From Pseudomonas putida (GTDB lineage: Bacteria; Pseudomonadota; Gammaproteobacteria; Pseudomonadales; Pseudomonadaceae), in assembly GCF_009883635.2 (NCBI RefSeq), contig NZ_CP026115.2, positions 1,302,001 through 1,366,000 of the forward strand: 64,000 nt of DNA. The letters are read 5' to 3'. The translations under genes were made by a program, and so were the position numbers. Numbering within the stretch: position 1 is the first letter of the stretch; each line of letters opens with the position of its first letter. Shown one piece after another: positions 45,074 through 54,826 of this stretch. The notes beneath the pieces were generated by a model that saw only the letters and a program-made list of their open reading frames with translations, had not been told where the DNA came from and did no database searches.

Positions 45074-46450
45074 TTACAGCTTCGGCATGCCGCCGCCCGG
45101 CAGCATCCCGCCCAGGCCACGCATCATCTTGGCCATGCCGCCCTTGGCGGAGAATTTCTTCATCATCTTCTGCATCTGCTTGTGCTGCTTGATCAGCCGG
45201 CCGATGTCCTGCACCTGGGTGCCGGAGCCGAGGGCGATGCGGCGCTTGCGCGAACCGCTGATCAGGTCAGGGTCGCGACGCTCGGCCGGGGTCATCGAGT
45301 TGATGATCGCTTCCATCTGCTTGAACTGCTTCTCGGCCGCGCCCTGGGCGTTGCCCATCTGCGACAGGTTGACCCCGCCGATGCTCGGCAGCTTGTCCAT
45401 CAGGCCACCGAGGCCGCCCATGTTCTTCATCTGCTGCAGCTGGTCGCGGAAATCTTCGAGGTCGAAGCCCTTGCCCTTCTTCAGCTTCTTGGCCAGCTTG
45501 TCGGCCTTGGCCTTGTCGATGGTCTGCTCGGCCTGCTCGATCAGGCTGAGCACGTCGCCCATGCCGAGGATGCGCGAAGCGACACGGTCCGGGTGGAAGG
45601 GTTCGAGGGCTTCGGTCTTCTCGCCCATACCGATGAACTTGATCGGCTTGCCAGTGATGGCGCGTACCGACAGCGCGGCACCGCCACGGGCGTCACCGTC
45701 GACCTTGGTCAGTACCACACCGGTCAGCGGCAGGGCTTCGCCGAACGCCTTGGCGGTGTTGGCGGCGTCCTGGCCGGTCATGGCGTCGACCACGAACAGG
45801 GTCTCGATCGGCTTGACTGCGGCGTGCAGGGCCTTGATCTCGTCCATCATGTCGGCGTCGATGTGCAGGCGACCGGCGGTGTCGACGATGACCACGTCGA
45901 TGAACTTGAGCTTGGCTTCGCGGATCGCAGCTTCGGCGATGGCCACCGGCTTCTGGCTGATGTCGGACGGGAAGAAGGTCACGCCGATGTCGTTGGCCAG
46001 GGTTTCCAGCTGCTTGATCGCCGCCGGCCGATAGACGTCGGCGGACACCACCATCACGCTCTTCTTCTTGCGCTCCTTGAGGAAGCGCGCCAGCTTGCCG
46101 GCGGTGGTGGTCTTGCCCGCGCCCTGCAGGCCGGCCATCAGCACCACGGCCGGCGGCGCGGCGTTCAGGGCGAGGTCTTCGTTGGCCGCGCCCATCAGGC
46201 TTTCCAGCTCGGCCTGGACGATCTTCACGAACGCCTGGCCCGGGGTCAGGCTGCGCGATACCTCGGTGCCGACTGCACGTTCCTTGACGCTGTTGACGAA
46301 ATCCTTGACCACCGGCAGGGCAACGTCGGCCTCGAGCAGGGCCATGCGCACTTCGCGCAACGTGTCCTTGATGTTGTCTTCAGTCAGCTTGGCCTTGCCG
46401 GTGACATGGCGCAGCGTCTGTGACAGGCGGTCGGTCAGGTTTTCGAACAT
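45074..46450 (-). CDS. ffh: Signal recognition particle protein Ffh
   Basis: A 458-residue SRP GTPase. An N-terminal helical bundle (MFENLTDRLSQTLRHVTGKA) is followed by the G domain with GLQGAGKTTTAGKLARFLK (P-loop), VDTAGRLHID and TKVDGDARGGAALS, then the Met-rich M domain that binds 4.5S RNA and signal sequences (from about 295), ending in GGMLPGGGMPKL. It is divergent from the cytochrome assembly gene at 46646. Confidence 0.97.
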   Translation of the reverse strand: MFENLTDRLSQTLRHVTGKAKLTEDNIKDTLREVRMALLEADVALPVVKDFVNSVKERAVGTEVSRSLTPGQAFVKIVQAELESLMGAANEDLALNAAPPAVVLMAGLQGAGKTTTAGKLARFLKERKKKSVMVVSADVYRPAAIKQLETLANDIGVTFFPSDISQKPVAIAEAAIREAKLKFIDVVIVDTAGRLHIDADMMDEIKALHAAVKPIETLFVVDAMTGQDAANTAKAFGEALPLTGVVLTKVDGDARGGAALSVRAITGKPIKFIGMGEKTEALEPFHPDRVASRILGMGDVLSLIEQAEQTIDKAKADKLAKKLKKGKGFDLEDFRDQLQQMKNMGGLGGLMDKLPSIGGVNLSQMGNAQGAAEKQFKQMEAIINSMTPAERRDPDLISGSRKRRIALGSGTQVQDIGRLIKQHKQMQKMMKKFSAKGGMAKMMRGLGGMLPGGGMPKL

Positions 46451-46645
46451 GGTGATCCTTTCAGGCCCAGTAAAAGCCGAGGTTTGTCAGGCGCCCGAGG
46501 GGGAAATGCACACCCGCCAGGCACAGCAAGGCGGCGATTATAACGAAGTGCGGCGGCGGCGCACACCTCGCTGCCGATCGGTCTGGATGGCCGGTGGCGT
46601 TCTATGCCAAACTCCGTCTCTTTCAGGGCTCTGCAACCAGGACTT

Positions 46646-47455
46646 ATGGTTTCCTCACCCAGCCTCATCCCCAACCTGATCGCCGCCGGCTTATATATAG
46701 CTGCGGCCATCTATCAGGGCGCCCACCTGGCCCAGGGCCGCAAGGCCGACAAACGCCTGCTTGGCCTGCTCGGCGCACTCGCCGTGGTCGCCCAGGGTGG
46801 CGCACTGTTCTTCCAGCTGATCACCCCGCTGGGGCTGAGCCTGGACTTCTTCAGCGCCGCCAGCCTGATCGCCGTGGCGGTCATCACCCTGACGCTGGTG
46901 GCCTGCCTGCGCATCCCGGTGGAAAACCTGCTGGTGCTGCTGTTCCCGCTCGGTGCCGTTACCGCACTGCTGGCGCAGTTCGCGCCCCCCGGCACGGTGC
47001 CGCTGATCGACGAAGAACCGGGCATCCTCGCGCACATCCTGTTGTCGATCCTGGCCTATGGCCTGTTCACCATCGCGGTGTTCCAGTCGCTGCTGTTGCT
47101 GCTGCAGGACCGCCAGCTGAAGAACAAGCACCCGTCCGGGCTGATCCGCAACTTCCCGCCGCTGCAGACCATGGAAAGCCTGCTGTTCGGCTTCCTCTGG
47201 GCCGGCTGGTGCCTGCTCTCGCTGTCGCTGATTTCCGGCTGGCTGTTCCTCGAGAACCTGTTCGCCCAGCACCTGGTGCACAAGACCTCGCTGGCCTGTA
47301 TCGCCTGGATCGTGTTCAGCGTGCTGCTGTGGGGCCGCACCCGCCTCGGCTGGCGCGGGCACAAGGCGATCCGCTGGACCCTGGCCGGTTTCTGCCTGCT
47401 GATGCTGGCCTATTTCGGCAGCAAGCTGGTTCGCGAATTCATCCTGCATATCTGA
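46646..47455 (+). CDS. Cytochrome c assembly (CcsA/YpjD-like) membrane protein
   Basis: A 269-residue polytopic protein with about eight TM helices (for example LIPNLIAAGLYIAAAIYQGA, LLGLLGALAVVAQGGALFF). It has a Trp-containing segment FGFLWAGWCLLSLSLISG, and a late His in LVHKTSLACIAW, which fits the heme-handling CcmC/CcsA superfamily in its YpjD branch. The true role of this branch in Pseudomonas is not proven. The start could be ATG 46646 (AGGA a few bases upstream) or 46604. It lies 9 bases before the CBS-domain gene. Confidence 0.83.
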   Translation: MVSSPSLIPNLIAAGLYIAAAIYQGAHLAQGRKADKRLLGLLGALAVVAQGGALFFQLITPLGLSLDFFSAASLIAVAVITLTLVACLRIPVENLLVLLFPLGAVTALLAQFAPPGTVPLIDEEPGILAHILLSILAYGLFTIAVFQSLLLLLQDRQLKNKHPSGLIRNFPPLQTMESLLFGFLWAGWCLLSLSLISGWLFLENLFAQHLVHKTSLACIAWIVFSVLLWGRTRLGWRGHKAIRWTLAGFCLLMLAYFGSKLVREFILHI

Positions 47456-47464
47456 CGGCCGCCC

Positions 47465-48670
47465 ATGGACACCCTGCCGTACGCACCACTACTCGGCATT
47501 CTGGCACTGGCGCTACTGTGGTCGGCGTTGTTCACCGCCGTGGACGCCGCCCGCCTGCAACTCAATGGTTCGCTGCGCAATGGCGATGACGGCAAGCCGC
47601 CGCTGCCAGCCCAGGCCCTGGTGCTGTGCGCCAGCCTGGGTAAACTGTTGGTGCTGGGCCTGGCCTGCCTGATCGGCCAGCGCCAGAACGGCGAACACGG
47701 CTTCTGGCTGGCTGGCCTGGCCGCCGTCGCAGCCTTGCTGGTGTTCGCCGAATTCCTGCCGCGGCGCCTGGCCCGGCGCAACCCGCAGGCTTTCGTCGGC
47801 CTTGGCCTGAGCCTGCGCCCGTTTCCTCTCGCTCTGCTGCAACCCTTGGCCTGCCTGTTCGACGGCATCGCCAAGCTGATGCTGCGGCCGTTCCGCGTGC
47901 AGCCCACGGCAGTGGCCCTGCATCCGCAGGAAGATGATGACTTCGACGTGGACGACGAGCACGAAGTACCACGCAACGGCCTGCTGGACGGCCTGCAGTC
48001 GCTGGACAAGATCACCGTCAACGACATCCTGGTGCCACGCAACGAAGTCGACGGCATCAACCTCGACGACCCCATCGCGCACATCATCGAGCAACTGATC
48101 GTCAGCCGGCACACGCGTCTGCCGGTGTACCACAGCGACATCAACCAGGTTGAAGCAATCCTCAACACCAAGCTCATCAGCCACCTGCTGCCCAAGGCCG
48201 AGCTGACCTTTGAGCAATTGCAGGGTGCCTGCTACGAGCCCTACTTCGTGCCAGAAAGCACGCCCCTGCAGATGCAGCTGCTGAACTTCCACAAGCAACA
48301 GCGGCGCCTGGGCGTGGTGGTGGACGAGTATGGCGAGGTGCTGGGCATCGTCACCCTGGAAGACATCCTCGAGGAAATCGTCGGCGAGTTCGAGGACGAA
48401 CAGAGCCTGGACAACCCCCACGTACACCCGCAGCCCGATGGCACCTTTGTCATCGAGGGCACCGCCTCGCTGCGCGAAATCAACCGTACCCTGGGCTGGC
48501 ACCTGCCCTGCGACGGTGGCCCGAAAACCCTCAACGGGCTGGTCACCGAAGCCCTCGAAAGCATTCCGGAAAGCGCCGTTTGCCTGAAGATCGGCCGCTA
48601 TCGCCTGGAAATCCTCGAAACAGAGGACAATTGCGCCAGCAAGGTACTGGTGTGGACCGTGACCCGATAG
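47465..48670 (+). CDS. HlyC/CorC-family membrane protein with CBS pair
   Basis: A 401-residue protein. The N-terminal DUF21/CNNM-type membrane domain has about three or four helices (LLGILALALLWSALFTAVDAA, ALVLCASLGKLLVLGLACLI). Two CBS domains follow (about 190-310, TVNDILVPRNEVDGINLDD and RRLGVVVDEYGEVLGIVTLEDILEEIVGE in parts), and a C-terminal CorC_HlyC domain (about 320-400, DGTFVIEGTASLREINRTLG). The family is linked to Mg/Co efflux or tolerance; direct evidence for this member is lacking. Confidence 0.9.
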   Translation: MDTLPYAPLLGILALALLWSALFTAVDAARLQLNGSLRNGDDGKPPLPAQALVLCASLGKLLVLGLACLIGQRQNGEHGFWLAGLAAVAALLVFAEFLPRRLARRNPQAFVGLGLSLRPFPLALLQPLACLFDGIAKLMLRPFRVQPTAVALHPQEDDDFDVDDEHEVPRNGLLDGLQSLDKITVNDILVPRNEVDGINLDDPIAHIIEQLIVSRHTRLPVYHSDINQVEAILNTKLISHLLPKAELTFEQLQGACYEPYFVPESTPLQMQLLNFHKQQRRLGVVVDEYGEVLGIVTLEDILEEIVGEFEDEQSLDNPHVHPQPDGTFVIEGTASLREINRTLGWHLPCDGGPKTLNGLVTEALESIPESAVCLKIGRYRLEILETEDNCASKVLVWTVTR

Positions 48671-48685
48671 CTATACTCGGGTCAC
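48659..48685 (+). terminator. Hairpin at the end of the CorC-family gene
   Basis: A 9-base-pair stem GTGACCCGA / TCGGGTCAC with a 9-base loop spans the stop codon. No T run follows, so termination is uncertain. Confidence 0.4.
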
Positions 48686-48941
48686 GCTTACCCAGCCCCG
48701 CCGTTCCGCCCGCTACCCGCACCCGGCGCCACACGGCCAGTCCGCTCCACTGACACGCCCCGCGGTCCTGCTTCAACACCCCGAACAGTGCCCGCTCCCA
48801 CCCCTACCCTCCTGGGCTGGTGTCAGTCGCGCGAACACAACAACAATACGCTCCGGCGTCCGCCCAGCCGTGCCTGCTTCAACGCCTGCACTGGCCGCAG
48901 ACAATGCCATGGAGCGGACCAGACTGTCAGGGACCTACCAA

Positions 48942-50240
48942 ATGACAACCAGCACCTATGCCGAGGCGCCTGCCGCGCCGGTCAACTCGCCAGCGCGGGT
49001 CGCCACTGCCAGCTTCATCGGCACCGCCATCGAGTTCTACGATTTCTACGTCTATGCTACCGCCGCCGCGCTGGTGATCGGCCCGGTGTTCTTCCCGTCC
49101 GGATCGGGCACCGCGCAGATGCTCGCGGCCTTCATCACCTTCGGCATCGCCTTCCTTGCCCGCCCGCTGGGCTCGGCACTGTTCGGTCACTTCGGCGACC
49201 GCATCGGGCGCAAGTCGACCCTGGTCGCCTCGCTGCTGCTGATGGGTATTTCGACCACGCTGATCGGCGTGCTGCCAGGCTATGACAGCATCGGCGTGTG
49301 GGCACCGATCCTGCTCTGCCTGCTGCGCTTCGGCCAAGGCCTGGGCCTGGGTGGCGAATGGGGCGGCGCCGCACTGCTGGCCACCGAGAACGCGCCGGAG
49401 GGCAAACGCGCCTGGTTCGGCATGTTCCCGCAACTTGGCCCGTCGATCGGCTTTCTCGCGGCGAACGGCCTGTTCCTCACCCTGGCCATGCTGCTCAGTG
49501 ACGAGCAGTTCCGTGAGTGGGGCTGGCGCATTCCGTTCCTGCTCAGTGCCGCGCTGGTGATGGTGGGGCTGTATGTGCGCCTGAAGCTTGAGGAAAGCCC
49601 GGTGTTTGCCAAGGCAGTCGCCCGCCACGAACGCGTGAAGATGCCGGTGGTGGACCTGTTCGGCAAATACTGGATGCCAACCCTGCTGGGCGCAGCCGCC
49701 ATGGTGGTGTGCTATGCGCTGTTCTATATCTCGACAGTGTTCTCGCTCAGCTACGGCGTGACCACGCTGGGCTACAGCCGCGAGACATTCCTCGGCCTGC
49801 TGTGCTTCGCCGTGGTGTTCATGGCCCTGGCCACGCCGCTGTCGGCCTGGCTCAGCGACCGTTACGGGCGCAAGCCGGTGCTGATCGTCGGCGGCCTGCT
49901 GGCGGTGGCGTCGGGCTTTACCATGGAACCGCTGCTGACTTCAGGCTCGACCACGGGCGTGGCGCTGTTCCTGGCCATCGAGCTGTTCCTGATGGGCGTG
50001 ACCTTCGCACCGATGGGGGCGCTGCTGCCTGAGCTGTTCCCGACTCACGTGCGCTACACCGGCGCTTCGGCGGCGTACAACCTGGGCGGCATCGTCGGGG
50101 CCTCGGCGGCGCCGTTCTTTGCCCAGAAACTGGTGAGCATGGGTGGGTTGAGCTGGGTGGGGGGCTATGTGTCGGCGGCGGCCGTGATCAGCCTGATTGC
50201 CGTGCTGTGCCTGAAGGAAACCCGCAATACCGAGCTTTGA
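48942..50240 (+). CDS. MFS transporter, metabolite:H+ symporter (YhjE-like)
   Basis: A 432-residue 12-TM major facilitator of the MHS family. FIGTAIEFYDFYVYATAAAL opens it; the loop 2-3 signature GHFGDRIGRKSTLVASLLLM and RFGQGLGLGGEWGGAALLATENAP are diagnostic, and LFPTHVRYTGASAAYNLGGIVGAS is near the end. It agrees with E. coli YhjE as I recall it. Substrates of that branch are organic acids or osmolytes and are not assigned. ATG 48942 has GGGA 8 bases upstream and removes an N-terminal tail without resemblance to the family. The preceding 271 bases hold no gene. Confidence 0.88.
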   Translation: MTTSTYAEAPAAPVNSPARVATASFIGTAIEFYDFYVYATAAALVIGPVFFPSGSGTAQMLAAFITFGIAFLARPLGSALFGHFGDRIGRKSTLVASLLLMGISTTLIGVLPGYDSIGVWAPILLCLLRFGQGLGLGGEWGGAALLATENAPEGKRAWFGMFPQLGPSIGFLAANGLFLTLAMLLSDEQFREWGWRIPFLLSAALVMVGLYVRLKLEESPVFAKAVARHERVKMPVVDLFGKYWMPTLLGAAAMVVCYALFYISTVFSLSYGVTTLGYSRETFLGLLCFAVVFMALATPLSAWLSDRYGRKPVLIVGGLLAVASGFTMEPLLTSGSTTGVALFLAIELFLMGVTFAPMGALLPELFPTHVRYTGASAAYNLGGIVGASAAPFFAQKLVSMGGLSWVGGYVSAAAVISLIAVLCLKETRNTEL

Positions 50241-50246
50241 GCCGTT

Positions 50247-50265
50247 GGGGCTGCTTTGCAGCCCC
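50247..50265. terminator. Hairpin between convergent MFS and purT genes
   Basis: An 8-base-pair stem GGGGCTGC / GCAGCCCC with a 3-base loop between two convergent stop codons, with no clear T run on either side. Confidence 0.5.
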
Positions 50266-50277
50266 TGCAATCTCGGA

Positions 50278-51459
50278 TCAGAACTCGACCTTGACCGCCT
50301 GCGAAGCACGGGTCGCCTTGGCCCGCGCCGCTTCGACCGATTCATCACGCGCCAGGCACACGCCCATGCGGCGGGTGCCGTTGATTTCCGGCTTGCCGAA
50401 CAGGCGAATGGCGGTGTCAGGCTCGCTCAATGCTGCCCCCAGGTTGGCGAAGCTGGTCTGCTGCGACTGGCCTTCCGGCAGGATCACCGCCGAAGCCGAA
50501 GGCCCGAACTGGCGCACCACCGGGATGGGCAGGCCGAGAATGGCGCGGGCGTGCAGGGCGAACTGCGACAGGTCCTGGGAAATCAAGGTCACCAGGCCGG
50601 TGTCATGCGGGCGCGGCGAGACTTCGCTGAACCACACCTGGTCGCCCTTGACGAACAATTCCACGCCGAACAAGCCACGACCACCCAGTGCATCGGTGAC
50701 CGCCTTGGCCACGCGCTGCGACTCGGCCAGGGCTTTTGCGCTCATCGCCTGTGGCTGCCAGGACTCCTGGTAGTCGCCCTTCTCCTGACGGTGACCGACC
50801 GGCTCGAGGAAGGTGGTGCCGCCCACGTGGCGAACGGTCAGCAGGGTGATTTCGTATTCGAAGTCGATGAAGCCCTCGATGATCACCCGCCCCTTGCCGG
50901 CACGGCCGCCTTCCTGGGCGTAGTCCCACGACTTCTGCAGGTCGGCATCGCTGCGCAGCAGGCTCTGGCCCTTGCCCGAGGAGCTCATCACCGGCTTGAC
51001 CACACACGGGTAGCCGACGTCGGCCACGGCCTTGGCGTAGTCTTCAAAGGTGTCGGCGAAGTGGTACGGCGAGGTTGGCAGGTCCAGCTCTTCGGCGGCC
51101 AGGCGGCGGATGCCTTCGCGGTTCATGGTCAGCTGGGTGGCGCGGGCGGTCGGCACCACGTTGAAGCCTTCGCTCTCCAGCTCGACCAGCGTGGCGGTGG
51201 CGATGGCTTCGATTTCCGGCACGATGTAGTGCGGTTTTTCCGCTTCGATGATCGCCCGCAGGGCAACGCCATCGAGCATGTTGACCACGTGGCTGCGGTG
51301 CGCCACCTGCATCGCCGGGGCATTGGCGTAGCGGTCGACGGCGATCACCTCGACGCCCAGGCGCTGCAGCTCGATCACCACTTCCTTGCCCAGCTCGCCA
51401 CAGCCGCAGAGCAGTACACGGGTCGCGGTTGGCGACAATGGGGTTCCGATACGGGTCAT
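50278..51459 (-). CDS. purT: Formate-dependent phosphoribosylglycinamide formyltransferase
   Basis: A 393-residue ATP-grasp enzyme that formylates GAR with formate in purine synthesis, bypassing the folate-dependent Pur[21 protein letters not shown] and [20 protein letters not shown] form the N-terminal fold. The ATP-grasp parts [39 protein letters not shown] and [20 protein letters not shown] are clear. The length is typical. No purine-operon regulator site was recognised upstream. Confidence 0.96.
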   Translation of the reverse strand: MTRIGTPLSPTATRVLLCGCGELGKEVVIELQRLGVEVIAVDRYANAPAMQVAHRSHVVNMLDGVALRAIIEAEKPHYIVPEIEAIATATLVELESEGFNVVPTARATQLTMNREGIRRLAAEELDLPTSPYHFADTFEDYAKAVADVGYPCVVKPVMSSSGKGQSLLRSDADLQKSWDYAQEGGRAGKGRVIIEGFIDFEYEITLLTVRHVGGTTFLEPVGHRQEKGDYQESWQPQAMSAKALAESQRVAKAVTDALGGRGLFGVELFVKGDQVWFSEVSPRPHDTGLVTLISQDLSQFALHARAILGLPIPVVRQFGPSASAVILPEGQSQQTSFANLGAALSEPDTAIRLFGKPEINGTRRMGVCLARDESVEAARAKATRASQAVKVEF

Positions 51460-51535
51460 TTCAGGTCCTCGAAGGCGTCCGGGGCCGCACCAGGCTTGGC
51501 ACGGCCCGCTGAAAAAGGACCGCTATTCTACACCA

Positions 51536-52003
51536 TCAACCCGCTACGGCGGCCCGCCGCGCGCGAAATGCCATGGCCAGCCAGACGGCCGTGACCCCAG
51601 CGAATTTCGAGGCCATGGCGGTGCCGATCACCGCCGGGGTGAGTGCGCCGATCATGCCGAAGAAGATGAAGGTATCCACCGGAATGCTCAGCGCCGAGCT
51701 CAGCCACAGGCGGTCACGCAGCGGCCGGCGGGTGATACTGAACACCAGCCAGTCGATCAGCTCGGAGACGAAGAACGCGGTGGCGCTGGCCAGGGCGATG
51801 GCCGGCTCCGAGGTGGCGTACGACAGCACCAGGGCCAGCAGCATGGCGATCAGCGCGCCGTGGCCGTAGCGGGTCTGCACCATGTCGCGCAGGATGAACA
51901 CCAGGCCACCCCAGCAGGACCAGATGATGTCCAGGTGCGGGGCGCTGGAGAAGGCGTAGTTGATCAGCACTACGCTACTGATATAGGCAATGAGATAGAA
52001 CAT
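51536..52003 (-). CDS. VUT family (queuosine-precursor-type) membrane transporter
   Basis: A 155-residue protein with about five TM helices: MFYLIAYISSVVLINYAF, LDIIWSCWGGLVFILRDMVQ, LIAMLLALVLSYATSEPAIAL, TAFFVSELIDWLVFSITRR and SIPVDTFIFFGMIGALTP. It matches the VUT family (PF02592), some of whose members take up queuosine precursors. This is shorter than the YhhQ type, and the substrate is not assigned. ATG 52003 is taken as start; an in-frame codon at 52030 would add nine residues. Confidence 0.8.
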   Translation of the reverse strand: MFYLIAYISSVVLINYAFSSAPHLDIIWSCWGGLVFILRDMVQTRYGHGALIAMLLALVLSYATSEPAIALASATAFFVSELIDWLVFSITRRPLRDRLWLSSALSIPVDTFIFFGMIGALTPAVIGTAMASKFAGVTAVWLAMAFRARRAAVAG

Positions 52004-52049
52004 GGCGAGTGATCTGTGGGCAAGCCGCACAGATTACTTGATTTTGCGG

Positions 52050-52253
52050 TCAGTGCCCAATAATCAGCCCGGCTGCCACCGCCCGTTCATGGCAAAGCTT
52101 GAGCACCGCCCGGCGCTCGGTATTGTCCATGCGCCCCCAACGGCCGATCTCGGCCACGGTGCGCTGGCAGCCGGTACAGATATCCTGCTCGTCCAGTGCG
52201 CAAATGCTCACGCACGGCGAAGCCACCGGCCGCTCTACAGCAACTTCACTCAT
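52050..52253 (-). CDS. DUF1289 Cys-rich small protein
   Basis: A 67-residue protein with the DUF1289 pattern: [21 protein letters not shown] holds four Cys (CxxxC...CxxC), followed by [17 protein letters not shown]. The Cys arrangement suggests a small metal-binding fold; the function is unknown. ATG 52253 overlaps the end of the carbonic-anhydrase-like gene by 8 bases, so the two are translationally coupled. Confidence 0.85.
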   Translation of the reverse strand: MSEVAVERPVASPCVSICALDEQDICTGCQRTVAEIGRWGRMDNTERRAVLKLCHERAVAAGLIIGH

Positions 52254-52770
52254 CGTCGGCCACCAGCTCCCGCGCGTAGCGCTGCGCATTATGGACATAG
52301 TGCGCAGCGCTGGCTTCGAGCATGCGCTTCTGCTGTTCGGTCAGCTCGCGCACCACCTTGCCCGGCGAGCCCATCACCAGCGAGCCATCAGGAATTTCCT
52401 TGCCCTCCGGGATCAGCGTGTTGGCGCCGATGATGCAGTGCTTGCCGATGCGCGCGCCGTTGAGGATGACGGCGTTGATGCCGATCAGGCTGTAGTCGCC
52501 AACCGAGCAGCCATGCAGCATGGCGTTATGGCCGATGGTCACGCCCTTGCCCAGGGTCAGCGGCGAGCCCATGTCGGTGTGCATCACGGTACCGTCCTGG
52601 ACGTTGCTGTCCTCGCCGATGTCTATCAGTTCGTTGTCGCCCCGCAGCACCGCACCGAACCACACGCTGGCACGGGCCTGCAGGCGCACTTTGCCAATCA
52701 GGGTGGCGTTGGGTGCGGCCCAGCTGGTGGGGTGGGAATCGACCCGATGGTCGCCCAGGCGGTATTTCAT
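52246..52770 (-). CDS. Gamma-carbonic anhydrase family protein
   Basis: A 174-residue left-handed beta-helix protein of hexapeptide repeats ([59 protein letters not shown]). The three His of MHTD, GHN and LHG lie at the right spacing for the metal site of the gamma-carbonic anhydrase/YrdA/PaaY family. Whether it hydrates CO2 or acts as a thioesterase-like repair enzyme cannot be told from sequence. It is coupled to the DUF1289 gene. Confidence 0.9.
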   Translation of the reverse strand: MKYRLGDHRVDSHPTSWAAPNATLIGKVRLQARASVWFGAVLRGDNELIDIGEDSNVQDGTVMHTDMGSPLTLGKGVTIGHNAMLHGCSVGDYSLIGINAVILNGARIGKHCIIGANTLIPEGKEIPDGSLVMGSPGKVVRELTEQQKRMLEASAAHYVHNAQRYARELVADDE

Positions 52771-52814
52771 GTTCGCTCCTCAGAGGTTCACGCAGACGGC
52801 GGGGTGTACCCCGC

Positions 52815-53414
52815 TCAAATTTCGATGTAGCGCTCAGGGGGTTGATGCAGGCTGATACCGGCGTCATACAACAGGTTGACCAGCTCGACGATCATGATCG
52901 CCGACAGCCCCCAGATCTTGTACTCGCCATAGCGATAGCTGGGCACGTACCAGCTGCGGCCCTGATAGTCGATACGGTGGGTGTGGTCTCGCGGGTCCTG
53001 GCGGAAGAATTCCAGCGGCACGCTGAAGACTGCCGCGATTTCGGCATCGTTGGCGCGGTATTCGACGAAATCCGGGATCAAGCCGACGAACGGGGTCACT
53101 TTCAGGCCGTGCAGGGAGATCAGCGGGCTGAGTGGGCCGACCACCTCGACCAGGCCAGGCGGCAGGCCGATTTCCTCCTCGGCCTCGCGCAGTGCGGTAA
53201 ACACCAGGTCCGGGTCTTCCGGGTCGCGGCGGCCACCGGGAAAGGCGACTTCGCCACCGTGGGTCGACAGCCCCTTGGCACGCAAGGTCAAGACCAGCTC
53301 GGGCGCTTCGCTGCGGGTGATGGGCAAAAGTACCGCCGCCTCGGGGAACCGTCGGTCGGTTTCCAGTGAAGCGGGTTGGTGGTTGCTCATACGGCGAAGT
53401 AGCTCGTCCAGCAT
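52815..53414 (-). CDS. Nudix hydrolase, CoA pyrophosphatase type
   Basis: A 199-residue Nudix hydrolase. LTLRAKGLSTHGGEVAFPGG and TALREAEEEIGLPPG form the CoA-pyrophosphatase signature plus Nudix box (GGRRDPEDPD...REAEEEIG), as in NudL/YeaB, which cleaves CoA to 3',5'-ADP and phosphopantetheine. ATG 53414 gives the normal length. It lies 44 bases upstream of the carbonic anhydrase gene on the same strand and is divergent from the second Nudix gene. Confidence 0.88.
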   Translation of the reverse strand: MLDELLRRMSNHQPASLETDRRFPEAAVLLPITRSEAPELVLTLRAKGLSTHGGEVAFPGGRRDPEDPDLVFTALREAEEEIGLPPGLVEVVGPLSPLISLHGLKVTPFVGLIPDFVEYRANDAEIAAVFSVPLEFFRQDPRDHTHRIDYQGRSWYVPSYRYGEYKIWGLSAIMIVELVNLLYDAGISLHQPPERYIEI

Positions 53415-53540
53415 TGCGCACTCTCGTTTCCAAGGCCTGCCTTGCATGATGCACCAAAGCCGCGAAGCACCCAAGCCCCGTGCGCTTGCGGCAACCCCAC
53501 GTGGCGCGCCAAGATAACCCGGTCACTAAGGAAGAACAGC

Positions 53541-54092
53541 ATGAAATTTTGCAGCGCGTGCGGCCAGCCGGTCATTCAGCGGATCCCCGAGGGCGACAGC
53601 CGCCTGCGGTTCGTCTGCGAATCTTGCCAGACCATCCATTACCAGAACCCCAACATCGTCGCCGGGGTGCTGCCCACCTGGGGCAGCCAGGTGTTGCTGT
53701 GCCGGCGCGCCATCGAGCCGCGCCGCGGCTTCTGGACGCTACCGGCCGGTTTCATGGAAAACGGCGAAACCCTCGATCAGGCCGCCCGTCGCGAAACGGT
53801 CGAGGAAGCCTGCGCCCGGGTCGGGGACATGGCCCTGTACCAGCTGTTCGACCTCCCGCACATCAACCAGGTGCATGTGTTCTTCCGTGCCGAGCTGGCG
53901 GACCTTGATTTCGCCGTCGGTGTCGAAAGCCTGGAGGTACGCTTGTTCGAGGAACACGAAATCCCGTGGGGCGAGCTGGCTTTCCGGACCGTCACTCGCA
54001 CACTAGAATGCTATTATCGCGACCGCATCAGGCAGCACTACCCGATTGGCCATGAATACCTGCCGCCGATGAATGTTTCGCCCACCACTTAA
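53541..54092 (+). CDS. Nudix hydrolase with N-terminal zinc ribbon
   Basis: A 183-residue protein. MKFCSACGQPV and CESCQTIHYQNP form a Cys4 zinc ribbon in the first 40 residues. The Nudix domain follows (GFWTLPAGFMENGETLDQAA, then RRETVEEACARVG, about residues 70-105). This build resembles ADP-ribose or NADH-pyrophosphatase relatives, but the NudC signature after the Nudix box is not evident, so the substrate is open. GGAAG lies 6 bases before ATG 53541. It is followed 18 bases later by the L,D-transpeptidase gene. Confidence 0.88.
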   Translation: MKFCSACGQPVIQRIPEGDSRLRFVCESCQTIHYQNPNIVAGVLPTWGSQVLLCRRAIEPRRGFWTLPAGFMENGETLDQAARRETVEEACARVGDMALYQLFDLPHINQVHVFFRAELADLDFAVGVESLEVRLFEEHEIPWGELAFRTVTRTLECYYRDRIRQHYPIGHEYLPPMNVSPTT

Positions 54093-54110
54093 GTTTGCAG
54101 GTACCGCTTC

Positions 54111-54665
54111 ATGCGTTGGTTGTTCGCCCTTTTCTGCCTTTGCGTTACCACGGTGTCCCAGGCGGCCTTCACCGAAGTCATCATTCGCAAGCCGCAACCG
54201 CCCGCGCCGGTACAGTCGCAGTCCCAGGCCGCCATGCAGCCGCTGATCGACAAGGTGCTGGTGATCAAGTCCGAGCGGCGCCTGCAGCTGATCAGCCGCG
54301 GCGAGCCGCTGAAGACCTACCGCATTTCCCTGGGCAAACAGCCCAAGGGCGCCAAGGAACGCGAGGGCGACAAGAAGACCCCAGAGGGCCTGTACTGGCT
54401 GGACTGGCGCAAGGAAAGCGACCGCTTCAACCTGGCCATGCACATCACCTATCCGAACATCAGCGACGCCGCCCGCGCCACCCGCGAAGGCTGGAGCGCC
54501 GGCAGCATGATCATGATCCATGGCACACCGATCGACGAAGACTACCCCGAGTGGTACTTCCAGACCCTCGACTGGACCGATGGCTGCATCGCCATGCGCA
54601 ACCGCGACATGCAGGAAGTGTGGGACCTGGTCCGCGATGGCACCCTGATCGAAATTCGCCCTTGA
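54111..54665 (+). CDS. L,D-transpeptidase family (YkuD) protein
   Basis: A 184-residue exported protein: signal peptide MRWLFALFCLCVTTVSQA, then a YkuD domain with LVIKSERRLQLISRGEPLKT, KTPEGLYWLDWRKESD, SMIMIHGTPIDED (catalytic His) and DWTDGCIAMRNRDMQEVW (catalytic Cys in the DGC motif, where SxGC is more usual). It probably cross-links or edits peptidoglycan in the periplasm. It is likely co-transcribed with the preceding Nudix gene. Confidence 0.87.
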   Translation: MRWLFALFCLCVTTVSQAAFTEVIIRKPQPPAPVQSQSQAAMQPLIDKVLVIKSERRLQLISRGEPLKTYRISLGKQPKGAKEREGDKKTPEGLYWLDWRKESDRFNLAMHITYPNISDAARATREGWSAGSMIMIHGTPIDEDYPEWYFQTLDWTDGCIAMRNRDMQEVWDLVRDGTLIEIRP

Positions 54666-54826
54666 TAGTCCTACATTCGGATTGAGCTTGTAGGACCTTT
54701 CATACTTCAAATGCACAGCTGCCCTACGCCCTGCTTGGGTCAGGGACTGCATCCAACCGAAGGCATGAATTCATAGCATCCACGCAAACGAGTACGTAAT
54801 CCGTACGCCAATTGCGAGGGTGCTTC